From contig KE546978.1 in assembly GCA_000442125.1 (NCBI GenBank), positions 310,001 to 374,000 of the forward strand: DNA of 64,000 bases, read 5' to 3'. Source of the DNA: Opeltia flavorubescens. Taxonomy: Eukaryota; Ascomycota; Lecanoromycetes; Teloschistales; Teloschistaceae. This document shows, piece after piece, positions 1 to 10,189 of the stretch (its first letter is position 1; the number at the start of each line of letters is the position of its first letter). The notes under the pieces are model-generated. The model made no database searches. It was not told the origin of the DNA and saw only the letters and a program-made list of their open reading frames with translations. The translations under genes and the position numbers were made by a program.

Positions 1-2290
1 TTTACATGCTGGATGACGTTGATTGCACCCTGATCCAAATTCCATTCGTACATTCAGCATCATTATTCGGACATGACTGGCTCAAATGATGGCACCTCAT
101 CGAGACACTGGTGCCCTTAATTCTAAAGTCCCTTTCAATTACCTTTTCCTAGCCTACCGCAAGCAATGAAAGCATCCTCACCCCACCTCCACTGGAGACC
201 CTCAAGAACGCCTAGCAAGGATAAAGAGCACTCTACTCCAGTCCGTGTGCCATTGCCCCATGGCCATGCCCCGTCACAGTGACACCACAGCTGAGCTGGC
301 AACACACTGAGCGTCGGATAAATTCGCTCTGAGTCTAGCGGGAGGAGAGCTCGAAACTCGCAGCTGAAATTGCAAACGGGCTCTACGAGACGTGGACTTG
401 GTTGTGGGACAGCATTATTCATCACCGTCAAGCTACAAAGAGCCAACGAGGCGATGCAACGGGGTAAGACTTTTTTCGTTACCCAGCTATGAAAGTTTGG
501 CATCGAACTGACCTATTTTGAAGGGAGTGCGGAGTCAATAGCGATCGATTATATGGGCTGGAAGAATGCTCCACGAATGACCTCTCCGCTACAAGGAATG
601 GCATCGAGCCGATATGCTATGGATACATACGTAAAATGGCGCCCACCAGTCCCGTTGACTGAAGATGCCTTACCGATAATCATTATCTGCCCTGCTCGAA
701 GTTCCCGGCATTGAGCTCGCCAATCATGCCCAAGTCTACCTCTCTACTAGAGGCCAATCCGCCAATCAATCTTCCTTGAATACCGCTTCGCTGCGAGAGG
801 ATTCGATACGGTCGGCAATGATGTCGGAGTGGCGAGTCTCTCCCAACGATAAATGTTCAACATTTCTGGCTTCGGTAAGAACACTTTGCTGGGTGGGCCG
901 GTCGTTGGCTCGGTGCGGACGAGTTGAGCGTTTTAACACATCGTTCGCACGGCGGTAACGCCGAATAGATCTCTGCGGTAATGCTCCAGGATGCCTACCT
1001 GCTGTGAGACATTGGACAAGATGCAAGGGTGCGAGGATTTCAATCGTTGAATCTGGGCAAGGATCAGTATAATCGATACGAGAGTGAGTCGTGCTAGGTA
1101 TCAGATTCATCACAACAGGCAATGTGCTAATGACCGTGACAGGTCCGTGACCACAAGTAAGGTGGACAATCTCTACATATGTCCTCAAAGTACCCTATCA
1201 TTCACAAAAAACCTACCTAATCAGAAATCAGTAGGATCCCAGAACCTTGATCTGCTCTGCGTCGCTCGCCAGAAACAACTACAAATATTTGCACCAGCGT
1301 TACCACCTTGCTCTTTCAAAATACCATATCCATCAGTCCATATGAGAGCCTTTTGAACACTTGTCCAAGTTTTCAAACCTTATCTGCTATCAAATATCCA
1401 GCTCGGCAAAATACAGCAATCAAATGGCCCAAAGGAAACTCCAGTGTACCTTTATAGATTTACTCAACCAAGAAATCAGCTTTTCAAACTATGGACGCCT
1501 TCCCGATTCCAGCAGCTTGAGGAGCCCTAGCAACTTCGACATTCCCTCTTGCGTCGATATGCCGATATGCTCATCAACACAAGCACCTCCTTAACCATCG
1601 TTCCCCCCACCACTCTGTCAGCACTGGCACAGCCACCTTTTGGAGAACACCAAATGAGCAATCGGTAATTTTCACTGAAATACCTGATAAGTCGTTTCAC
1701 ACACGGGAGAACGTAGCATGTATGCCCCACATGTACAGTGAGGGTCAGTCATCTCACCAAAACCACTCGTCAGCGACTCATGTTGCGACAGATGCTACCT
1801 TTTCTTTTTCTTGCGGGTATAATCTCGGCGTCTTTCATTTCCACGGATCGCAAGGTCATTGCACCCAGGAAGCGCATATCTTCCCCTTTGCCAATAGCTT
1901 TAGTACCCAATTTGCAATGACTTCCACTCAAAGATAATGGTATTTCCCCGTTGGTACAAATTTTGGGAGAGTATACTCCTTAGTTAAACGCTTATTAGAA
2001 GCATAGGCCGTACACCTCATCACAATGACGAGATACACCTGAATCCATATTACTAGCACCCAGGTTAAGCAATAAAACCACATGGAAACCTCCCCATTGA
2101 GCAAAGACCTAAAATATCAGTGAAGTCGATATATCGATGTTCAGAAAAAGTGGGTATAGTTGTAAATCCTAAGTGATTCATATTCTACTGCTTATTCTAT
2201 CAGGATAGCAGAGCGGTTGATCAAATATCTAAAACCATTGACTGCACGAGTAAAACTCTGTGGCTTCAATTACCTCTCCTATTATTTATT
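1..2290. other. Gene-poor stretch, nothing recognised
   Basis: Only short open frames occur on both strands. None shows a family motif or a convincing chain of exons. A minus-strand frame at 135-503 is open for 122 codons in locally GC-richer sequence, but it has no recognisable domain and I do not call it a gene. Small undetected genes cannot be excluded. Confidence 0.5.
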
Positions 2291-2374
2291 TATCCATGAC
2301 TCTTCCCAGGTCATGGCACTGAAATGAGGGGTATGCCAAGGCGATTTGTGCCACGCGTGACCTGGGAAGGGATA
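2291..2374. repeat. Foldback hairpin (long inverted repeat)
   Basis: Three nested perfectly complementary blocks are visible. TATCC (2291-2295) pairs with GGATA (2370-2374). CTTCCCAGGTCA (2302-2313) pairs with TGACCTGGGAAG (2358-2369). TGGCAC (2314-2319) pairs with GTGCCA (2348-2353). That makes 23 base pairs around a loop of about 28 bases, with a 6-base bulge on the left arm and a 4-base CGCG bulge on the right. It lies in a region without a recognised gene. It could be a MITE-like remnant or the template of a structured RNA; the sequence does not decide between them. Confidence 0.7.
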
Positions 2375-2756
2375 GCAGTTCTATTTTTCCACTTCACCAT
2401 AATATCGATACACCGACCTCCATTTTGCCTCAAAAGTATGGCGTTCTCCCTCAGTGAAAATCAGCTGCTCCACCTTCCACAGATTGGCTTTTCAGGATAT
2501 CAGCTTGCTCCTGCGGAAGCTTCATTGATCTACAGTCAAGCTATGTGCTGGATACGGTAAGGATACAATATCAGGATAACGCAGGGACTATATTCAACGC
2601 GTAGAAATTGATGAGATCGTTGCTGTTGTGGCTACCCTACAGAAATTTAACAGTAAGGTGCCAATGAACACTGTAGCTTGAATGTCCGATGTTAGGGAGT
2701 CGCAAAGTAGTAGGTAAAGAACTAGAGAAGAAACCAGAGACAATCTTCACCTCTGC

Positions 2757-3722
2757 TCAACAGCTTTTTGACCTAGCACAACATCCATTGAAATCATTCT
2801 TCTCATTCTGCTGGCTGATATCATACGTATGAGTCTTAGCGTTGCAAGGTGGTATGGACTGAGAAGAAACAACCCTTATCTCTCGCCCAGACTTGAGGAC
2901 TTGTAGCACGTCGACCACTTCATCCTTTTCCGCTTGGCTAGGTTCGTTGTCAACCTGTCTCTTGGTGAGGACCTCTTGGATTTCCAGACGCCTAATGTTG
3001 CGGATACAAAGAAGAGCTTGAATTTCGAAACATTGCGCCAGTGGTTCATGGGTCGTCGGATGCCATGTGCCATAATATTTTTTGAGATTATGATCTATGT
3101 ACAGCTTTAATCTCCAAAGATTAGGCATTCCATTAAGTATCGCAGCTGCTTGTATGAATTCTGCTTCGAATCTGCGTTTGAAGATCGACGGATCCCATGC
3201 TATCTGGTACAATGTAACGTTACCGATCATGTCCTCTAGTGGAGATCGGGTGATTGGGTTTTTGCAATAATCGTTGTATGCGTACGTGTACTGAGCTACC
3301 AAAGCAGATGCTCTTGCGAATTCCACGAAATCGATCAGTTCCCTCGGCGTTGTGAAGAGAAAGTTGGTATACTTATAGTACACACACATAGCCTCTTGAG
3401 AAACAAACTTGGAAACGGTAAACAGCTGGTGAACCTCCGCTTCGATAGTGCGTTCGTGAGAGTAATGTTGCCCATATGCCGGATAGTTGCAAGCTGGAAT
3501 GTTGACATCGTATAGGCGATCTGGTACTACAACGCGGTGCACATAATAAACGTCTGGATACTGTGTATTGTCGGACCAGCTCGTGTTGTGTGACTCAGGA
3601 TTGATGTGATTAGGCGAAACAAGTACGATCTTGTAGATTATGTCTCGAATTTCCTTCGGGAGTTTGAGAAATTGGAAGGGGTGGGTAGCAATATGATGTT
3701 CATATTCAACGATGGCTTCCAT
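2757..3722 (-). CDS. F-box/2EXR-like hypothetical protein, copy 1
   Basis: This gene encodes about 321 residues from the ATG at 3722. The frame stays open further upstream, so a 5' exon is possible. Near the N-terminus is FLKLPKEIRDIIYKIVL, the LPxEIRxxIY signature that opens many fungal F-box-like and 2EXR-type proteins; later parts look like the degenerate helical and beta repeats of that group. No substrate can be inferred. The protein is clearly related to the product of 6614-7429: they share the opening motif, a VSKxxxQEAMxxYY block in the middle, and an IQALLxxRxIRxLxI block near the C-terminus. The gene sits alone in a sparse region with no operon-like context. The function is not known; adaptor or protein-binding roles are usual for the class. 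Confidence 0.7.
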   Translation of the reverse strand: MEAIVEYEHHIATHPFQFLKLPKEIRDIIYKIVLVSPNHINPESHNTSWSDNTQYPDVYYVHRVVVPDRLYDVNIPACNYPAYGQHYSHERTIEAEVHQLFTVSKFVSQEAMCVYYKYTNFLFTTPRELIDFVEFARASALVAQYTYAYNDYCKNPITRSPLEDMIGNVTLYQIAWDPSIFKRRFEAEFIQAAAILNGMPNLWRLKLYIDHNLKKYYGTWHPTTHEPLAQCFEIQALLCIRNIRRLEIQEVLTKRQVDNEPSQAEKDEVVDVLQVLKSGREIRVVSSQSIPPCNAKTHTYDISQQNEKNDFNGCCARSKSC

Positions 3723-5066
3723 AGAGTCAATGTCAAACGACTCGTCGCTTGTCAAGATCCCTGGAATGCATTATTGATGGTCTCATGCACAAGAAAGGCC
3801 TGAATGCTTACACTCAAACCAAGTCAGCCAAGGAGTCTCCTCCAGAACTTCGACTGGTTCGACCTCAGGTGACTCATCGCTAAGCCAACCTTCGTTACCC
3901 CATAGTGCTGGAACAAGTCATTGATTGTTTCATGGGGGTAGGCCGGAAAGCTTACATTCAGCCATATCAAATTTTGAATGCCGCTTCAAAGCTTCGACGT
4001 TCTACTGTACCGAACGGCCTCAGATTGACAGTTATGGGAGTGTCCAAGTGTGGCCGAGTGATGGAATCGCACTTTGGAGTCGATTAGCAAGTTGACTCAT
4101 ATTAAGTGAACAGCTTGGCTGACCGCAATGTTTGGTGCGTACTTCAAGTCCAGAACACCGAGGCGTGTCGAAAGTTGCCAGCCGTTTTGCAGATTGCAAT
4201 GATGTGGAAGTGATGGGAAGTGCAAGCTTAAGGATCGATTCGGAAAATGTCAAGTGAATTAGTGTTGTGCTTATCTCATTGCAATATCGCTTCTGAGTCA
4301 ATTTAAGCAAATCCCACAAAGGTAGGTTGATGAGCGAGTACCAATTTGCAGTACTTACCTGATGACCATGCTCACTGCCAATCAAGAATCATGTCTTTGC
4401 GATACTGTCAAAAATAAAGTGAATCCTCAGGAGGTCGATATTAAAATTGGTTTAGGTGAGCTCTGATTATATCGTGATGCAACACAGCTGGAACAAAATC
4501 GTCTAGATCCTATTGTTGCTAGCCAATGGCGTTGAATTGCGCGTCGATATTAAGACTGCTTCCCAAGGCTAGTAGATTCGTGCAATTGTGGTCGGAGACG
4601 ATGGAAGAGATTGGTCGGTAGGTCGATATTACGACTGGATTAGATAAGCAGGGATCTTACTACAGTGTATTACAGCTGGAGACTGATAACTAACCCTTTC
4701 GATACCATTCCACGGGAGCATCCGACGGTAAGGCAAGTCGAAAGTAGAATTACGGTTGTAAATTAACAAATGCGTGATTTGGCATTCAAGTATCAAACCT
4801 TTGAGCCGATACCGAAAGACAATGCAAAGGTTCCTTGGCTTTTCTAATTAATAGAAGGTTTGTAGCCGGCACCGCGTATAGGTGGAACTCAAGCCGGCCA
4901 GTGATGCGTGTCTTCAAAAGGTTGAGATCGTGAATAGTCGCGTCAGACCATGACGTCCTCCTTTATAGGGATAGAAGATCAATACACTGAGTCGTGCCGC
5001 AAGTGCTCGTTTTATCATACCAACTGTATCGCATGCGTAAGATACAATGCCAGATTGGATGACCTG
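3723..5066. other. Intergenic stretch with a weak local duplication
   Basis: No convincing gene was found. Around 3770-3830 and 3912-3965 two diverged copies of one segment can be seen. Both run from an ATTGATnGTnTCATG block, through an AGGCC block, to GCTTACAnTCA, about 145 bases apart. This suggests an old short tandem duplication. Confidence 0.35.
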
Positions 5067-5732
5067 TCAGAAACGCGAAGAATCCAGTCCCGGGGGAGAA
5101 AATGTGATAGTGCAGAGCAGGTCGAAAGTCTCCGTGGTAAAGCACTGGTTATCAATTGTAGAGAAAGTGCAACTCGTCAAAATTTTTCCGTACAGATTGA
5201 GCTTCCTCCCCGCAAACAATTGAAGGTATTGGCCGACGTCTTCATTATGGTTCTGCGGTGGTGCTACAGCGTTCCTCGTACTCTTATGACTTGGCTCGAC
5301 CGGCTTGGTGGCGGCTGTCGGTTGACCAGGCATGTATGACAGTATCGCTGCGTACTTTCGTTGTATCCATTGAAGTTGATCGTCGAATGCTAGTCCTGGT
5401 AATGTCTGTGTTTTATTAGTTGAGGCTAGGTGGGTTATCGATACTGGAGCGTTGGGTGATGCTACCCCTCCCGTCACCACGGCAATGGCAGTTAGTTGCA
5501 TTTGCATTCGGTCCGTCTGAATTCTACCCATCTGGACTTCGTGCTCGCTTCGCAATTTCTCAAGCTTGTAGGCCATACTATTGTTTTTCCATGACGGATT
5601 AGATGCTTTCCATTGCCTCCGCTTCTCTCTGCAGTGTGCAATCGGCATTGCTTTCGACCTGTGGTAGGTCAGCTGTAATCTTACAACAGTGCCAGTCAGT
5701 GAGTTGTGCATGTGATTTCCGGACGCAAGCAT
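5067..5732 (-). CDS. Hypothetical protein, uncertain gene model
   Basis: A minus-strand frame is open for about 220 codons. The middle looks like real coding sequence: a charged, coiled-coil-like stretch (MAYKLEKLRSEHEVQMGRI) followed by a Gln/Met-rich and then a Pro/Ala-rich segment. I do not recognise a family. The 5' end is doubtful. The first ATG of the frame is near 5732, but the residues before the coiled coil look unlike protein, so an intron or an upstream exon is likely. Nothing in the neighbourhood suggests a role. Confidence 0.3.
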   Translation of the reverse strand: MLASGNHMHNSLTGTVVRLQLTYHRSKAMPIAHCREKRRQWKASNPSWKNNSMAYKLEKLRSEHEVQMGRIQTDRMQMQLTAIAVVTGGVASPNAPVSITHLASTNKTQTLPGLAFDDQLQWIQRKYAAILSYMPGQPTAATKPVEPSHKSTRNAVAPPQNHNEDVGQYLQLFAGRKLNLYGKILTSCTFSTIDNQCFTTETFDLLCTITFSPPGLDSSRF

Positions 5733-6613
5733 TAAGCTTTCAAATGCAGGGAGCAATCGAACTGCAGATAGAGGACTATGAGAGCCATTCCGGAGAACCT
5801 AGATCTGCTCGACTAGAGGGTGCTAATAGAGAATGGAAGGAATTCCAAGCCAAAACATCAAGGATGTAGTATGGGAAAGGTTCAAATTGCAGACGAAAGA
5901 CTCCGAGGGTCATCACGGTAGATCTTGATCTGCTCGGCTAGGAAATGATGAAGACATGAGGGAATGGCTAGATTAGACGAACGAGATGAGCACTGATAGA
6001 TCAACTCACCGCTCAAAGTTTGCCAACCCGTCCAAGATGCGTCTTGGGACTCAGCAACGCTGTCGTGCAGAGCGAATGTGGGATAAACTAAGGTTGAAAG
6101 AGAGTGAAAGTCCCTGTCTCGCATTGATTGGTCCCAAGTTGGGAAGGTACGACTCGAGGTCGCGACTTCCTCTTTCCTACATCATCAAAGATTTCTCATC
6201 TTCTTACACAAAAACAATCTCGCCGCCAAGGGACTTTGTAGTATACTCAGTCGCTGGAGACTAATGTCAGGAATGGATGTAAGTCGTCTGAAGGCTGCTT
6301 TAGACGGTTGGTACACGTTGTATTTAATTGATCTTTGTTGATGCCAACGTAATGCGAGTCAACTGTAAAAGAACCACTAATATATCCTGGTGAAGATTGC
6401 ATTCAGTAGACGCTCAAATAAATAGATATCTTCAAGCCATCTAGAGAATATTTTGAAACGCCTGTACCCGATGAGATTGATACTTCCCGTAGCTTCATCG
6501 CTTTGCCAGCCATGTAAAGCGCACCTTGTACTCACATAACAAGCCTTAGCAGATAGCAAAGTCGTATCCATAGCATCGACCTGTCGAGATGCCGGACCTC
6601 CAGGCTCCCTTAC
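5733..6613. other. Intergenic stretch, nothing recognised
   Basis: Short open frames only. A minus-strand frame at 5882-6124 could be an upstream exon of the hypothetical gene at 5067-5732, but I cannot link the two convincingly. Confidence 0.35.
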
Positions 6614-7429
6614 TCAGGCACGGGGCGTTTTGATGATATCAAGTTCTTTGAGGAAGTTGTCTACATCAGTCTGCTCAACACTACCCTTTTCACGATAGAC
6701 CCTTTGACCAATTTCACGAATATCCAAGGTTCGAATGCCTCGTAAAGTCAGCAGAGCCTGGATTGCGTTGGTTTCCTGGATTCGACGAGGCACCCAAGTC
6801 CAACCCGTTCGTGAATCATGCTGATACGGAATGTACAGCACCAGATGTCGAAGGCTTGGAAATTGTTTGAGCGACTCAACTCTCTGGGCATCGTCTAAGT
6901 CATCGCCATAAATCTCCAGGATAATGGTACGGAGAAGTGACAGAATCCTACAAGAGCCTCTGTTGATGATTTTGAAGAAGTCCCATAGGTCCTCCGTGAA
7001 AGGAAATAGAAAGCGATTGCGATTATAGTATATCTCCATAGCCTCTTGGCCGATATCTTTGGACACCACGAACAGGGCCTGATACGCTGATTCGTTGGAT
7101 CTCTCTGCGCTACAGCTCCCCATTGAGAGAAATGGCCATTCGCCGCTGTAGTAACGTGGCGGGAGATTTTGAGTCAATGCAGGACGTTGGATGAAGTATC
7201 TGCGCCCACGTCTAAATTCTGCCCTCGGGTTGATGTACCCTGGGTACACCATAACCATCCCGTAGATTCTGTCACGAATCTCACGGGGAAGCCGTTCAAA
7301 TGAAGATTTTGTGCGTTCAGGCCGTGTATCCCCTGGCTGTTCCACCAAGTTTTTCAGGGGTTGATGATGATGTCCAAGGATTTCGTCTCCGGAAACAGGG
7401 AGCTTTGAGGGTGCCAGGTTGATGTCCAT
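6614..7429 (-). CDS. F-box/2EXR-like hypothetical protein, copy 2
   Basis: This gene encodes about 271 residues from the ATG at 7429, on one exon. It opens with FERLPREIRDRIYGMVMVYP, the same LPxEIRxxIY signature as the gene at 2757-3722. It also shares the mid-protein VSKDIGQEAMEIYYNRN block and a C-terminal IQALLTLRGIRTLDIREI block with that gene. The two are paralogues about 3 kb apart on the same strand, much diverged and different in the region after the motif. Function is unknown; proteins of this class are usually thought to be adaptors or to bind partner proteins. The repeated gene type fits an expanded accessory family. Confidence 0.72.
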   Translation of the reverse strand: MDINLAPSKLPVSGDEILGHHHQPLKNLVEQPGDTRPERTKSSFERLPREIRDRIYGMVMVYPGYINPRAEFRRGRRYFIQRPALTQNLPPRYYSGEWPFLSMGSCSAERSNESAYQALFVVSKDIGQEAMEIYYNRNRFLFPFTEDLWDFFKIINRGSCRILSLLRTIILEIYGDDLDDAQRVESLKQFPSLRHLVLYIPYQHDSRTGWTWVPRRIQETNAIQALLTLRGIRTLDIREIGQRVYREKGSVEQTDVDNFLKELDIIKTPRA

Positions 7430-8246
7430 TGAGTCGAGGACTATGGCCACGGGGCCAAAACCCCTCGAGCCCGTTGAAACCCGGACACGCGTGTAGGAAA
7501 TTGAGGTAAATTATTGGCTCACCACATCTGCGTATGGAAACTCGAGGTGGTATTGATGCGAAAAGGATGGATTTTCAAAGCATTCCACCAGCAGAGAGCA
7601 GTACTACTGATACCAGCCATCAAGAAGAATTTTGAAAGGGGATGGAATGAAAAGACGTGTGACGGGTTGTTTATCGTGATAAGCGCGCTATTGTTGAGGT
7701 CGAAAAAAATCCAATTGCCATTTGTTAGTCGGCTCAACATATGGAAGTAATCGACAAATGTTAAAGGATATCCCCTTTCTATCTCTCAATACGCACTGTT
7801 AGTGCCCTTGATGAAGTACCTTAGTTGATCACAATCTGATGATATCCTTCCAATTGATAGGCAATTGGTTTCAGAAATTGTCACGGCACTTGTAGACTCG
7901 CATTCACATTTTTTGCATTACTTGACACAGATAAAAGCTTGATATTGTCGCTAATTGTTCGATGAACGGTTTTTAGAATGCTCACACCACCAGTAACACA
8001 TGGAATATTTGACTTCAAGCTTGCAAATATGCAAAGATATTTAGTTTGAAATAATCAAATTCATTCATTAGCGTGACTATGGCATGATGCTTGATCCTGT
8101 CATGAGCGTGAGATCTGGTAGGTACATAGAGGCCGCTTGGCAGCACTACCCAAGAGCGACTCTCATCTGGTCAATGTAGATGTGTACCATGTGGATCTCA
8201 CAAGAGGCACGAGTCATCATACTTGACCGAATATATACGCCTTGCT
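7430..8246. other. AT-rich intergenic stretch
   Basis: The stretch has no gene-like frame longer than about 80 codons and no motif. It separates copy 2 of the F-box-like gene from the 3' end of the first helicase-like gene. Confidence 0.5.
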
Positions 8247-10189
8247 TCACCGGTCCTCAGGCATATCTGCGGCAATCTCCCTAAAGAATGAAGCAACCTC
8301 CGGTTTCTCCACATCGTAGAAAACAGTGGCTTTGCTTGGTCGATCAAGACGTCCAACTCGATTAAGTGCGGATACATAGTCAAGTATGTTGAGCGGAGGG
8401 TCGAAGAGGATGACGTGAGTTGCAGTTTGCGGATCAAAGCTGTAACCGAGTAGCGCAAAGGTTGCGATCATCATACGCGTTCTACCGGCTTGGAAGGATG
8501 TCATGAACTGCTCTCGTTCTGCTTGGCTTCGTCCCTCATGCATACCACACACGACAGGCCCGCAATTCCGACGAATATATTCCACCATGTCATTGATTCG
8601 ATGTTTGGTATTCACGAGCACAAGGAAATTGTCGTTGGGGTTCGATTCAAAGATTTGTCGAAATCTCTTCATCCGTGCTTTGCCGTAAGGACCAGGGTCG
8701 TGCGTAATTTTGACTCGATAGGGCGCTTCGTAGACTATCTTGTCCACAAAGACATGGTTGATATACGCTGATGGCTGGATGAGGTATTTCTCGCTTATCT
8801 TCGTCGCATCTTCCGAAGGTACGGCAGATGCGAAAAACCACTTCTTGTACCGAGATTGGCTTGGAGCATATGCTAAAATAGCATCAAGTTGTGCGTCCCA
8901 TTGTGGTCGAAGGAGAACATGACTCTCTTCAAAGACCAGTAATCGTAATTCACTTAGAGAGAAATCATTCGTGTCCCTCAACAAAGATAGCAGACGACCT
9001 AGATTGTTAACAGTGAGTCCTTCTACGGTTTGGGTCAAACGAAGGATCATACCTGGAGTCGCGATTAGGATTTCACAGCAACCGCGAAGCATCTCGCACT
9101 GTGACTCCCAATTACCCTCGCCTCCATAGACAGCTTCAGGGTCAATCAGCATGATTTGAGCGAGGCGCCATGCAAGCTTTTGAATCTGAATCGCAACCTC
9201 CCGGGAGTGTGTTAATATCAGAACCTTTGGCTGGTCATACCAAGTGAAGATACCATTTGACATCGACTGGAGAATAGCGGCCAGATAAGCAATGGTTCTA
9301 CCTGAGCCTGGAGGGGACAAGGCAACTAGATCATCGAAAGAGTACGGATTCGGGCGACGTCCGCCTTTCGAAGACTTCGCTATTTTCAAGGTGCGTCCCA
9401 TCACAGAATCCTGGACCTCGGTGAAATTGGTGACACCACAATTTCGCAAATTGTCTTCGAGCCTTTTCGTGAGCCGGAGCTGTTTTACAGAGTATTCTCG
9501 AGCCGATGCTGACTTCTTCGCTACGATATTAGGCAGCGAAGTAGTTGCACTGGTGACATCGGGATTTCCCTTGGCACCTAGCAATCCGGAAGGAGATTTC
9601 GAGTCTTTGGCTGTGGTGTCTTGGACGCTGGCATTGTTCAAGCTTGGAGGAGTTTTCGACGACCCGGTATCAGGGTTGACCATTTGTTGAAGAAAATTCG
9701 TGGGAGGAGCCGCCGACGACCCGATATTAGGGGTTGCCGGTGGTATAAGAGAGGCCATTCGATGATGCAGCAGCGAGGACGACCCGATATTAGGGGTCAC
9801 CGACTCTGGACCAAGTCGCATCGTGGTGACTGGCTGTGAGTCTCTATTCTCTATCCAAGATCCCTCAAGCACAAACTGGCCATCACTCTGAGTAACAATC
9901 AGACGGCCATGCCAGACGTTCGCTGCAGACTGTTGGTGGACACCGCTGTCGGATGATATACGATAGTGATCCTCAAAGGTTATTCTAAAGCACCAACTAT
10001 GAGCACTGGAGCATCACGCTGCTGAAGGACAACATACCCAGAGCAGTCAAGTCTTCCGTACAGAATATCTGCAGCGAGCTTGCGGAATGGTTTTTGAAGG
10101 ACTGCATTCGTGTCTTCATTCGCCGTACGGACATTCGCGGATGAGTCTTCAGCAGCCAGTGGCTTTTTTAGCTCGCCAGGCTTGTTCAT
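8247..10189 (-). CDS. Divergent DEAD-box helicase-like protein, probably ATPase-dead
   Basis: Two exons, 10189-10038 and 9984-8247, are joined over a 53-base GTATGT...TTTAG intron that keeps frame, giving about 629 residues. The order of superfamily 2 helicase motifs is clear, but key residues differ. Motif I reads PPGSGRT (about 275-281), with the Walker A lysine replaced by arginine. Motif Ia is HSREVAIQ and Ib is ATPGMI. Motif II is EESH in place of DEAD (about 403-406), motif III is ASAVP, motif V is ATFALLGYSFD, and motif VI is NRVGRLDR. Both RecA-like domains seem full length. The N-terminal 170 residues are low-complexity and contain a repeated TPNIGSS motif. The gene is a paralogue of 13291-14715. 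Loss of Walker A lysine and DEAD aspartates suggests RNA binding or a regulatory role without ATP hydrolysis (inference). The intact frame argues against a simple pseudogene. Confidence 0.8.
9658..9804 (-). repeat. Short coding repeats (TPNIGSS motif)
   Basis: A motif of about 20 bases, GACGACCCGATATTAGGGGT or close to it, starts at 9658, 9715 and 9778, so spacing is 57 and 63 bases. It encodes TPNIGSS twice and a diverged NPDTGSS once, in the frame of the helicase-like protein. Because spacing is a multiple of three, expansion kept the frame. Confidence 0.75.
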
